Shown here: one piece after another, positions 1-11,583 of the stretch
Layout: each line of letters opens with the position of its first letter
Position numbering within the stretch: the stretch's first letter is position 1
Source of the DNA: Tetracentron sinense
Lineage: Eukaryota; Streptophyta; Magnoliopsida; Trochodendrales; Trochodendraceae
Reading direction: 5' to 3'
Length of the DNA: 64,000 nt
Assembly: GCA_015143295.1 (NCBI GenBank)
Contig: CM026554.1
Coordinates: forward strand, 56,252,301-56,316,300
Notes under the pieces: generated by a model
What the model saw: only the letters and a program-made list of their open reading frames with translations
What the model was told of the DNA's origin: nothing
Databases searched by the model: none
Program-made: the position numbers and the translations under genes

Positions 1-160
1 TAAATAATCTTTAAGAAAATAGAGTAAAATTGAAATAACTTCCATCATAGTTACTGCTAGAGAGTCTTTCAAGAAAATAAACTACAATTGAAATCCTATT
101 TGAATGTAAATTAAAAGCAAAGCATACCCGCTAAATGACGGCAGACAAGAAGAGAGTTGG
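1..160 (-). other. ClpC 3'UTR / downstream flank
   Basis: AT-rich sequence immediately downstream (on the minus strand) of the ClpC stop codon. It contains no coding signal. It is presumably 3'UTR, but no single poly(A) signal can be chosen with confidence and the transcript may run off the left edge of the window. Confidence 0.5.
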
Positions 161-3100
161 TCACACAGGGATTGCAGGTGGTAACAGCTCAGCAGCACCA
201 CTGCTACCATTGAGCACAGTGACATTCCCATCCGAATCAACATCAACAATAACCGAGTCTCCCTCTTTGATCTCGCCTGCAAGCATGTTCTCAGCCATGC
301 TGTCCTCCAATAATCTCATTATTGCTCTTCTCAATGGCCTTGCCCCATAGCTTGGGCTGTACCCTTCATCAACCACCCTATCTCTAAACCGTTCAGTCAC
401 CTGAAGCTCTATTTCCTTTAACTTCAGCCTCTCAAACACCTCCTTCAGCATTATGTCTGCAATCTCCTTCACCTCCAGCTTTGTGAGTTGCCGGAAGACA
501 ATCATCTCATCCAACCTATTCAGGAACTCTGGCCTGAAGTACTGCTTCAGCTCCTCAGTCACCAGACTCTTTATCCGGTTATAACTGCTGTCCTTCTCAT
601 CGTAGTCCAGATCAAACCCAATCCGGCGTCCTCCCTTCTCGATCACACTGCTTCCCACGTTGGATGTCATTATCAGGAGTGTGTTTTTGAAATCCACAGT
701 CCGGCCCTTGCTATCAGTTAACCTCCCGTCTTCCAGAATCTGAAGCATCATGTTGAAGACATCGGGGTGAGCCTTCTCTATCTCGTCAAAAAGGACCACA
801 GTGTAGGGGCGGCGGCGAACAGCTTCAGTCAGCTGGCCACCCTCGGTGTAGCCAACATAACCTGGGGGTGATCCAATGAGCTTGGAGACTGTGTGTCTCT
901 CCATGAATTCACTCATGTCTAACCGGATCATGGATTCTTCAGAGCCGAAGTAGTACGCAGCCAGAGCTTTTGCCAGTTCTGACTTTCCTACACCAGTTGG
1001 ACCAGAAAATATGAAGCTAGCAATTGGCCGGTTGGGGTTTTTGAGTCCAACCCGGGCACGACGGATAGCACGGCTGATGGCCTTGACAGCTTCATCCTGC
1101 CCAATGATCCTCTTGTGTAGTGTCTCTTCCATCTTAAGGAGGCGGTCAGACTCATCACTTGAGACCTTTTCAACAGGGATCCCAGTCCAAGAAGAGACAA
1201 TGTGCTGAATGTCTACTTCTGTTACAACAGGACCTTCATCCCCTGCCTCGCTCTCTGCTTTGCTTTTCTCTTTGCCCTTGTCTACGAGAGTTGAGATCTG
1301 GGCCTTGAGATCCATTTCCCGATCACGCAACTCCCCAGCCTGTCAGGATATCTACATAGTAAGCCTACTAGATAATATTGTAAAAATGATAGGAAAATAC
1401 AAAATGTAGAGGCCACCAGAAGACGACTTCAAAATTCTGAGCGATTTGAGGAATGAAATGATAGTTTCTAGGAGTTGGTATGGGGTACTGGTACCGCCAT
1501 ACCAGTACCGGTACAATTTAGTTAAAAAAATGTTTCTGGCGCATTTTATATTACTAAGAAATTAGTATGGCATATGACACTTGAAATCACAGTTTAACAA
1601 CTTCATACCGATAAGCACAAGTAGGCAAGTCAACCCTACCACTGAGAATCATCCCAACTACTGAAACTAGACCAGTAGGTTTGACTACTGTTTTTGGTAC
1701 ATCATTGATACTTCTTTTGTGTGCATATGTGATGTACAATTTTAGGCAAGTATAATATAAATCTATTAAACTTTTTAAGTTACAAAATTGATGACAGCAC
1801 GGTGAAACAATATAAAGACACCTTGCAATTGTATGCATAAGAATGTCCATACCATGATTCCCTTCTTCCTTTCATAACTTTATCTGCTAGTCTTTGGTTA
1901 GTGCGGATTAGAGTTGCACTCAAGCCAAGCTCGCTCGATGGCTCGACTAGTCTCGTTTGAGCCAAGCTCAAGCTGGCATTTCAGGGTCGAACGAATCAAG
2001 CCAAGCTTTTCTTTGAACTCGAATGTTTAAACAAGCCAAGCTCAAGCAAGACCTTGTTTGATTCAGCTCGGCTTGTTTAAGATTCGATTCGGCTTGAGCT
2101 CAATATATATATATATACTATTTAAACTTTTCTTTATTATTGATTGTAATAAATTTATGATAAATAAGTTTAAGAGATAATAATGACAAAAACAGTTAAG
2201 AAATTAAAAGCAAAAAACTTGATCCAACTCACTACTCTTTGGACTGAAGGACTACTCCCAAGTCTTATTTTCGTATATGAATGTATTAATAAACAGTTTT
2301 ATTAAAATTATGTAAAATTAAATAAAATAATCCTATGAATCAAGCTTGAATCAACCCAAGCTCGGCTCAACTTGAATAAAGTTCGAGCTCGAACAGAGCT
2401 TGAGTTCAATCAAGCTTGTTCAAGCCAAGCTGAAGTCTAAACATTCGAGTTCAAGCTCGAATCAAGCTCAAGCCGACCTTGAACATGTTCAAGCCAAGCT
2501 CAAACTTGGCCACGCTTGGCTCGAATACACCCCTAGTGTGGATAGTGCATAGAGGGAAATTTAGTCAGTTCTTCTTGGGATCATATCGTGGACGATATGG
2601 AAAGTAAGAAATACGGGAGTTTTGAGGACTCTCCCTCTTCTCTTTATTGCATTCAATCTCGGATCCGTTTATTGATCTTAGATTGGGTCTCCATTTGGAG
2701 CGATGGGTGGCTCTAGAAGCTGTGTTGGGTTGAGTTTCTGGCACAGCTTGGGATTTTGAGCCTTTCAACACAGGATCTTTTAATGCTTTTTCTGTTTTCG
2801 TCTTGAGTTTACGCTATTGTAAACTCTTTTCTTTATTCTGTTTTATGTTCCTTTGTAGCTCTCTCATGATTATCGATAAAAAAAAATGATTGCACGTGAT
2901 ATCATAAGTTTATAACTAGGCAGTTCGCAATTTAAATTGCAATCACCAAAATTAATGGTTTCCATTTTATAACGCTAAAATAAAGGATTTTAATTTTATG
3001 GCCCTAAAATAAATTTCTTTCTGAAACAAAGATTTCTTAAAAGTAAGAAAACGAGTTTCCTTAGATAAAGAAATTAGTTTTGAGTTTCTTTTTTATGTTG

Positions 3101-6100
3101 AAACACATACGTTTCCGACACATTTCGTACCAATCCCCAATTCCGGTGCTCATGGGGGGGACTAGTACAACTACAGATTGGTAAACTAAGTTTTTTTTTT
3201 CCGATGGGTAAACTAAGTTTCTTGGTAACTATGAATGTATGTTTTAACAATTACACATTTCTACAAGCATGTGGGTTGGAGAAAAGAACTCCTAAAATAT
3301 TTAAGCTTTTTTTATTTCCTTTTCTTTATGTTTGATACCCATATTACTGTCCATCCTGCTTTATGGAAAAGGATTGCAGTACATTTGTCCTCTAATACAA
3401 CCATTATGTGATCAAACAAACAAAAAGCAATCAGTACCTTTTCGAATTCTTGGCTGCGAACGGCTTCATTCTTGTCCTTCGTGATCTGCCTCAGCTCTTT
3501 CTCAAGCTCTCTGGCCTCCTCAGGAAGCTACAAAGGCGATCATATATGACGCACTTAACTTAAGGGTAGTAAAGCAAAAAAAAATGATAGCAAAACAGTA
3601 ATAAGAACCAATACCTGTGCATTACGAAGCCGAACCCGAGAACCAGCCTCATCAACCAAGTCAATTGCTTTATCAGGTAAAAACCGATCACTGAGAAATA
3701 TCCATCAGATCAATATATGTAAGAAAACATAACCTTTTTTTTTTTTGATCAGTAGAAAAACATGACAAAGGAATGTGAAAACATTAAGCAATTGCACTCT
3801 AGTATTAGTCACAGTTCAGTACAAATTTGCCAAAACAATGAGCACAATGATTTTTCATTAACTGTATATTAATTTAATAAAATAAAATGAATTGCATCTC
3901 GAGTCCATGTAATTATAGTATTATACACAAGAGAAGTACCAAATAAATTACCAGGTCACCTTCTAACATGACAGCCAAATTCTCAAGGTTAATACAAGTA
4001 GACATTAGATAGGTACTAAATAATAAATATAACACAAGTGCACACAAGCGCATGCACTCCTCAATCTAGGGTCTAAATTTTATGGTCTATAAAACATCTC
4101 ATTACAAGTACATTTGTGCAGGGAGGCAAAACTTCTCATTCTTTGGATTCCACATCTCTTCCATAAAAACAATTCGACTGATCATAACCACCCGAGCTAT
4201 TTTTCGGTTCCCTTCAAATGGTCAGTAAACCATGACTAGTCCAGTAAAAAAAATGCACATCAACTGATTACAATCATGCAACAGGATTAGGACTTTGAAC
4301 TAAGGTGGATTCCATTTATTAAATGACCCTATCACCATGCCGGTCTATATGTCCGGCATGTTGCTTATGGACCATAGTTAGTTAGTCACAGACCACATGC
4401 CACAGTAAATATGTAAAGAGATGGTTAGAAACATAAAAAACCAATATTGAATTTTTTTAATCCCGTATCTTGTCTTATGGTAACATTGGGTGCCATGCAA
4501 AGCTAGTGACATTGAGCAGTCAAGAGTGTAGAACAGGGTTGACCACTGGACATGAATTTATGATCTTAATAATATTACATACCTGATGTACTGATATGAC
4601 AACTGTGCAGCAGCTACTAGGGCCTCATCTGTATATCGGAGTTTGTGGTGAATCTCATATCGCTCTCGAAGCCCTTTCAAAATCTGTATGGTTTCATCTA
4701 CGGACGGTTCAGGCACTTTTACTGGCTGGAATCGTCTTTCCAAAGCCGGGTCTTTCTCAATATGCTTCCTGTATTCATCTAGTGTCGTGGCACCAATACA
4801 CTGCACCAATTTAGATAACTTATAAGGCTCTCTGTTATAGATCAAAAGTAAGAGGCATGACCCAACTTGACCATATTGAAGGAATTTTAGTCACAATTCT
4901 TACAAAAGTTGTTCAAAAACTGAAGGAATTTTAAACAAATTTTGACCTAATACTAAAAGATTCAGATCCAGAAAATGAGGATAAATCAGGAGACGAGATA
5001 AATTTTAAAGACAATGAATAAGCAATTAATGAGCAAGACTTTATTAATATTTAATAGTGTACATAAGTCGTAAAAAGCACTTTTTAGGAAAGATATTTCT
5101 TGTTTGATATGTTTTGACCATAAGAGTAAAATTTAACTGTCCTTTTTTCGCAGGAAAAAAAACAAAAAAAAAAATTGTTCCCGTTTGCTGTTTCTACAAA
5201 AATTTATCGAAATTAATAAATTGGCTAGCCTTTCGTGAGGTAGTCAATGCCAAACTTGGAACACCAATCATTTTATGGTATAAGGACTTCACATCAGTCC
5301 AGTTAGAACCATTCTCAAGAACCAGAATACTTGAGTTGTCGTGTGGGAAGTAGAACAAATCGCGTGCATGTAGTGAAGCTTAATTACCTGTAGTTCACCT
5401 CTTGCAAGAGCTGGTTTCAAGATGTTTGCAGCGTCAATTGCACCCTCTGCTGCTCCTGCTCCAATTAAAGTGTGCACCTCATCTATAAAGAGTATTATCT
5501 CATCACTTTGTTTGATTTCCTCCATTAGCTTCTTTAGTCTTTCCTCGAACTCTCCACGATATTTTGTACCAGCAACAAGAAGACCCATATCCAGGGTAAT
5601 CACCTTTCACAAAATAAAATAAAATTTATCAGAATCTTACAACTGAGATTAAGCAATGATTGACAGCTTCTTCGAAGTAATAGGAGATCTTTTGTATACA
5701 TAAAAGAGGCTCTAAATAACAAAGAAATCAAAAGAATGAAGTAATCAAGCATATAAATCTCTGATTTATGTATACTTTCCTGAATTAATTGAAATATTTT
5801 TCACGACCGCCTTAAAAAATTGTGATTGATTAAATCCAATGATTTGGATCACCCAATTGCCATTTTCCTACATGGGTGGGACCTAGAAGGCTAGAACTGG
5901 AGGCTTAAGTCCCTTAAGCGTGTATGACTTAAGCAGGGGGGCAATAACAAGAAAAGGAAAAGCTAAGAAACAATGTATTCAAGTAAAATCACTAACTTTT
6001 CATTGAGTTAAATAGCCCATTAAACAAAGGATTCCATTTCAAAAAACAACACCGGAAGAAATAGTGGTACAATTGTCAAAAGACTCAGCACCACTTAACA

Positions 6101-8699
6101 AAAACTCGGCAAGGTCGACTTGAAACTCGGCCGAGTCGACTCGACTCGCATGAGTTTCGGGTCAACTCGGCTAATAAACTCGATCTCTCTCTTTTACCCA
6201 AGTGACTCGGTCGAGTCAGATCGAGTGACTCGACTCGAAAGACTCAGCCAAGTCACTTGAGTTGAGATCAATGATGTCTTTTTTTTTTAAATCCCGTTTG
6301 ACCCATCTCAAGGTCTCATTCGAACCCTAAACCAAGGAGAAGGAGGAGGTAAGTAGACTGTTTTTGTGAAACTGTGGCAGCCTCCTTCTAAGTTGTGACC
6401 TACTTGCCCAACTTCAAATAGGTAAGCATCAAAACCCTACAACACTGAATTGCATTGAAATTAGGATTGATTTTAGCATCACAATTTATAACCATATATA
6501 ACTCTAATTTCTAAAATTAACAATAACATTATAATTACGATAAAAAAAAAACAATAACATTATAATTTCTGAAATTTAGATGAATTTTTGGCTTTTAGGA
6601 TTATTCGAAATTATTTTGCAGTAGAAATTTTTATCTATGTTGGATAATATATATATATATAATTCTGTGTCAGTCGAATCGAGTTTTTTTCAAATATGCT
6701 CAACCCAGCAAACTTTAGAGTTGATCGAGTTTTTGAGTTTTTGTAAACATGACCATTAAGATAATGTCGTCTTCTTTATTTTGTTTTCCAGCACTATTTA
6801 TATATGCCATATACCATATCTCATATACTTATATGAACTATTATATTTCTCATTTTCCATTATAACTGATGGGTATGCTTCCATGCAACATTTCCTAGAA
6901 TCACCATGTATAACAGGTCACATCTAAGTTCTTTTGTTGATATCCAAATAATATTATACTCGCCTTCTTCCCCTCAATTGTTTCTGGAACATCACCACTT
7001 GCAATCCGTTGAGCAAGGCCTTCTGCAATTGCTGTTTTCCCAACTCCAGGTTCTCCAATAAGGCAAGGATTGTTCTTTGTTCTCCGACCCAAAATTTGGA
7101 TCACACGTTCTATTTGTGGCTGCCTTCCGACTACAGGATCCAATTTACCCTAAAAAATATCGAATTAAAATTATTTTAATAAAAAAAATCGACACAACCT
7201 TTATATGCAAAGAAACATTGCTAGACAATATATATATATCCTCAAGAAGTAAAAGGATTGCAAAACACCTCCTCAGCAAGCTTCGTCAAATTGGTGCCAT
7301 ACTCCTCAAGTGTTGGCATCTTGTTGCCACTGGTTCCTCCTCCAACAACAGCACCAAGGGTTTCTGTGCTCTCACCCACCATACGGATAACCTACTTGCA
7401 TTAACAAAATTTATATTTTAATATTTTTTAATAAAAGTAAGTTTTCAGTTTATAAGAGGAGCATGGGACTGCCTCAAACAAAGCAAAGTGAATACACGGT
7501 AAGGATAAAGGTGAAATTGCTTGCCTGCGTACGAATGTTACTTGGGTCGGCACCTAGGTTCTCAAGCACACGGGCTGCTACACCTTCACCCTCACGAAGC
7601 AACCCTAAAAGCAAGTGCTCTGATCCAATATAGTTGTGACCTGAAACGTTTACCGAGTAAGAATTAATAAGTTTTTAATTGCTAACAAAAATGAGGACAT
7701 TTTTTTATATATAATTTCTATGCATTAAGACTTTTCAAAATGGAAGCTCGAGATATGCATATACTGAAGAATTTTTAATTAGATGTTTCACAAAAATCTC
7801 TTTGCGTGGAATTATATTCCCTAATGCCTTTTCATTTTCTGTTCAAGATAACACCTTCCTTGTCCTGATAAAAAAAAGTTCAACGAACAGTCGAGAGGTT
7901 CTCTGAAAGAGAAGTAATGGGGGCGAAAGGAATAATGAAAGTAATCCCATCTTTTGGCAAGCTTGAGGTTTTGTGGGTCCTTTCCAGTCCGCATAAAAAA
8001 GTTCAATATTAGAAGTAATCTTTGTAAGGCATTGATGATGATGATGTTAAAGCTTTTCATGACACATCGAATATTGGGTGAAAACAGGTAGCAATTCGTA
8101 AATAAAATTAGATGAAGTATTTGTTCTGATTTGAAAATACCAAGTTGGCGGGCTTCCTCTAACGAGAGTTCCAAAACACGCTTTGCACGAGGCGTAAATG
8201 GTATCTCAACAGCAACAAATCCACTGCCCCTCCCGATGATCTTCTCCACTTCTACACGAGCATCTTTCAGATTGATACCCATGGATTTAAGAACCTTTGC
8301 AGCAATACCAGTGCCTTCACCAATAAGACCCAACAGAATCTGCTCTGTGCCAACAAAATTGTGTCCAAGCCGCCTTGCTTCTTCTTGAGCAAGCATGATA
8401 ACTTTAATGGCCTTTTCTGTGAAGCGCTCGAACATAGCTACAGCTACCCCTCGACTAGCCTTTCCTCGTGGGACAGAGATGGCAGCTGCCACCTTGGAAT
8501 GAAAATCAGATCTTACAATAACATCTAAAGCATTGGATCCCCACAATCCTGAGAAACCCCGCATCCTAAGGCGGGGTGCTTGAAAACTACACATCATTTT
8601 GACAGACTTTTTGGTTTTCCCAGATCCTCGAAGTTGGCAATGATTTTCACCAACAATTGCAGCAGGGATGTTAATCGATTGAACCAAAGCCCCAACCAT
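161..8699 (-). CDS. CLPC: Chloroplast Hsp100 chaperone ClpC (Clp protease ATPase subunit), 9 coding exons
   Basis: Stromal AAA+ unfoldase that feeds substrates to the ClpP/R protease and takes part in protein import at the inner envelope. Exons on the minus strand: 8141-8699, 7525-7640, 7269-7391, 6964-7149, 5388-5603, 4583-4800, 3615-3690, 3438-3527, 161-1339. All junction phases agree, giving about 920 residues (Arabidopsis ClpC1 is about 929). In order: transit peptide about 1-88; Clp N-domain starting [15 protein letters not shown]1 Walker A GEPGVGKT about 298 and Walker B FIDE about 367; UVR-type middle region ([15 protein letters not shown]) about 525; AAA2 Walker A GPTGVGKS about 641 and Walker B LFDE about 711; ClpP-docking loop RRIGF about 766. 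The ATG at 8699 is chosen because the in-frame sequence before it has no ATG and a 3' splice site lies at 8731. Two introns start with GC instead of GT (after 7525 and after 6964). No break is visible, so the gene looks functional. ClpC1 versus ClpC2 cannot be decided here. Confidence 0.97.
1909..2535. mobile_element. hAT-type MITE in the last ClpC intron
   Basis: A 627-bp element rich in CAAGCTCGAGC-like words. It begins TAGAGTTGCA and ends TACACCCCTA, an imperfect inverted repeat. The flanking 8-mers GTGCGGAT (1901-1908) and GTGTGGAT (2536-2543) differ at one base, which fits a hAT target-site duplication. It carries no coding sequence. It lies in the 2.1-kb intron between exons 8 and 9 of ClpC; the rest of that intron (2544-3437) is AT-rich with a poly(A)-like run at about 2879 and no recognisable gene. 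Confidence 0.75.
6062..6740. repeat. CGAGTC-rich repeat in ClpC intron 4
   Basis: The intron between coding exons 4 and 5 (5604-6963) contains dense ACTCGGCCGAGTCGACTCG-like self-complementary words at 6110-6260 and again at about 6670-6740, separated by AT-rich DNA with a short (TA)n at about 6645-6660. Such words are typical of plant MITE ends. Clear ends and a target duplication were not found, so only a repeat call is made. Confidence 0.4.
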
Positions 8700-8730
8700 G
8701 ATTCCAACCAACAAGAAACGGTTCTATAAT
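8700..8730 (-). other. ClpC 5'UTR, second exon part
   Basis: The 31 bases just before the ATG follow a pyrimidine-poor but clear 3' splice site (minus strand TTATACAG at about 8731). No upstream in-frame ATG exists here. It joins the 5'UTR exon ending at 10791. Confidence 0.6.
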
Positions 8731-10790
8731 CTGTATAACACAAAGTCAATGGCGAAAATTTGAAAGTTGAAACTTGAAACTGTACATAATAGCCATAAAA
8801 ATAACTTTTTAAATGAGAAATTAATTATTATATCTATTAACATCATGATGGTGAAAACTTTACACCTACAGTCACTATTACGAGGAAAAAAACATGGATG
8901 CATGACTCATACTAATTTCTAAATCAGATTTTCAAAACATTATTATCAATGTTCTCTTCAACAAAAATGTTCTCTTCAACAAGCAAAATATGTTGTCGGT
9001 TTCTGTTTGAATCTTTGAATACATGAAGGTGCTTGTATAAGTTATAACGGTTGTATACAGCATCTCCTGCTAGGAAAATAAATGAATGGAGCAAAGAATC
9101 TGATGAGGATGATTATGCTGGAAGCCTTCATAGAGGTATATTGTACAGAATATTATCAGCTACTACCATATCCAGTGGATTCACCTTTCCATAGCTGATG
9201 ATTATAAAAAAGCATACAAGGATATAATTTATATATAGACCAGAGAGCAAATGGAAAGTACTAAATCACCCAGCAACCTTAAGTAAGTTCTTTAACCCAC
9301 AAATGATGCTGGGCAAACCGGATTAATGTCAGGTCCATAATCTCATATCTATCAGTTTATGGAGTTTTCAAAAGGGCCTAATGAAGTAAAGCATGAACCT
9401 CCATACACAACATTACAAATTACATCTATAGAACAGTTCACAAAGACAAAAAAAAACATTAGGCAGGTACAAGTGTAACAATTGAAGAAGCATTGCGGAG
9501 AGGTAAATCAAAATTTGATTATTATATTAATGATAAATATTTGAAACTACAAAGATGTGCGATCAAACGATCGCTTGCATTCATTGAATAAGAAAAAGAG
9601 AATTTAGGGGGAATGTAGTGGAAAAATCAATCACAAAAAGAAATTTGATGGTAAAGTGATGAGGTTCGAAAAGCAATTAAAGAGAATAGGTCTTACTATA
9701 AGACTTGGCAAGGAACTAGAAAGGAGGAAAACCAAGAAAGATATGAATATGCTAAAAAGAAAAGTATTAATAAATGAAGCGAAATATAACCAAGTAGGGT
9801 GAAGTCTTCCCCAATTTGGGACCTCAATTAGACTTATGATGGGAATCTTACAATGTTGTCATGCGTCCAAGACTGAGGCACCGGCTCTTCAGAACAATGA
9901 CATTTTACACCCTAAATTTCGGGAAAACAAGAATCTAATCTATTTAAATACCAGGTATATTAGGTACCAATGTTGCAGAAGCAAGAATCTCTCCATGTGA
10001 GATTCATATACCCCGTAAGAAAACAATTTATGCATACTATATAATAAATATGGTTTGAAAAACTATTAGAATCATTCAAATTGACTGAATCCAAGTTCCC
10101 AGAGGGAAAAGGGAAGCATTGCATATTAATGTCAACATGCTCATACACTTATCTTAAGTAAGGAAGTACAAGACAAAAGTTGTTAGACCATATGAATTTT
10201 CACAGGTTCACCAACGATAAGAAAAAAAATGGTCAATTAAGGCTTTAAAAACACCACTAAAGGCAGAGGACACGCTTCGAGTTTAGTGTTTCCATAACTC
10301 GGTGACTACGAAGATGAGGCTATTCACTGCAGTAAGCAATACAAGTTCTAAATCGATAGATAACTTAAAGGAACTAAAATTTCCTCTGAAAACGGTATAT
10401 CAGAAAGGCTTATCTACAATGAGGACAAAACAAAAGAACAACAGTACCTATCTAATCTAAGGTTATACATTCAGAACCAATCAACTCAATAAATAAAATC
10501 ACCATTTTTTCTTCAAATATCATAACGTTTAATCAATAAAAGATCATCTACCAGCAAAAACAAATACCATAATTTATACATAAGTTGAGAAAACAACAAC
10601 TCAATCCATGAAAAGAATAACAAAGGTGGATTACTCGACAAACTGATAAAATCCCTAAAATTAAGGATCAAAATAGACGAAAATCATGAATTGAAACACC
10701 CCTTAAAACCCTAATTTCAACTCCTCGAACAACAATCTCTAACCAGAAAAGGCATACAAATAAAAGATAATACGAAGTGAGACATATTAC
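8731..10790 (-). other. ClpC 5'UTR intron (about 2.06 kb)
   Basis: Runs from the donor CAG|GTAATATG at 10791/10790 to the acceptor at 8731 (minus strand). It is AT-rich and has no coding potential. Its promoter-proximal part, 9468-10790, is present a second time in inverted orientation at 11.9-13.2 kb. A long leader intron in this position is common for strongly expressed plant housekeeping genes and may enhance expression; that role is inference. Confidence 0.65.
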
Positions 10791-11092
10791 CTGAAATTAG
10801 AAATATTTTAATTGATTTTTAAAATAAGAGGAGAGGAGAGAGCTTCTTCTTCTCCTGCCTGCTCTTGAAAATGAGGGGGAGGGAGAGGCAGAGAGAGCTT
10901 TCGTGTAGGTGATTCTTTCTTTTGTCTCTTAATATAGGGAAATGGAAAACGGACCCCAGTGTCAGCTTCTAGCTTAGAAGCTGACCCCAGTGACCTCATT
11001 GGTCCAACCCCTTTTTTTACCATCCATCAACTGTGGTTAGACCCTTGGAGTTGAGCAATCTAACCATGGTTTTTAAAAAAACAAACTATAGG
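9468..11092 (-). repeat. Left arm of a large inverted duplication (ClpC promoter and intron 1)
   Basis: About 1.6 kb containing part of the ClpC leader intron, the 5'UTR exon and the promoter. Its reverse complement matches 11584-13213 almost end to end with scattered substitutions (roughly one in 20 to 25 by eye) and small indels. This arm is the one joined to the ClpC coding exons, so it is taken as the parent. The outer edge lies inside the intron near ACAAGTGTAACAATTG, and the inner edge in an AT-rich ACCATGGTT-containing stretch upstream of the promoter. Confidence 0.9.
10791..10990 (-). promoter_or_regulatory. ClpC core promoter and 5'UTR exon
   Basis: On the minus strand, CCCTATATTAAGAG (about 10942-10929) is a TATA-like box. 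About 30 bases downstream begins a CT-rich leader (CTCTCTCTGCCTCTCCCTC and AGAAGAAGAAGCTCTCTCC), typical of plant photosynthesis and housekeeping leaders, ending in a good splice donor at 10791. The whole block is copied in reverse orientation at about 11730-11893 with TATA, CT-rich leader and donor all kept. The exact start site is inferred only from spacing. Confidence 0.6.
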
Positions 11093-11583
11093 CATTGTTA
11101 AACTCAAATTAATAAAATTTTAAAATGAAATCAAATGCCCTTAAAATAAGCTCTTATTTAATATATTATCAAACATGTTAATGAAAAATAATTACTTTTT
11201 ATCTTAGCTATTAAAAGTTATCAAACAAGCTTATTTTCAGAAAATGACCTAAAACAAATAGCTCTTATTTTTTAGAGCTTAATTTAAAAGCCCTTATTAG
11301 ATTTGATAAGTTTTATCAAACGCCACCTTAGTTTTATCAAACACCTTGGCGTCACTAATTCAGACCCTCCAAAAGCTAGGGCTGACCCGTATAAGTGAGG
11401 GTCCGTCTTAGTAAGATTTGGGCCCGATCCTGGCCTGCTCTTAGACAGCCCTACCCACAGCTATATATTAAAGAAGACTGAGAAGTGGACCCCAGGTCCT
11501 CTTCTAAGCTAACCACAGTATCCCCGTGTCCCTTTTAACTCATGTTTAATCATAATTAAGCTTAATTAAATTAAATTAAGTAT
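11093..11583. other. Spacer between the two inverted arms
   Basis: About 490 bp without coding potential. The left part resembles a dispersed MITE (AGCTCTTATTT ... GATAAGTTTTATCAAACG), related to sequence at about 15490-15790. The middle has CCTGGCCTGCTC-type repeat sequence. At about 11480-11530 a short stretch (AAGTGGACCCCAGGTCC) weakly echoes the promoter arms. No TATA box beyond those in the arms was noted. Confidence 0.5.

Noticed and set aside
161-8714. The separated open frames with ClpC similarity as several small genes or a pseudogene cluster
   Set aside because: Splice sites and phases join all nine pieces into one continuous 920-residue protein without a stop.
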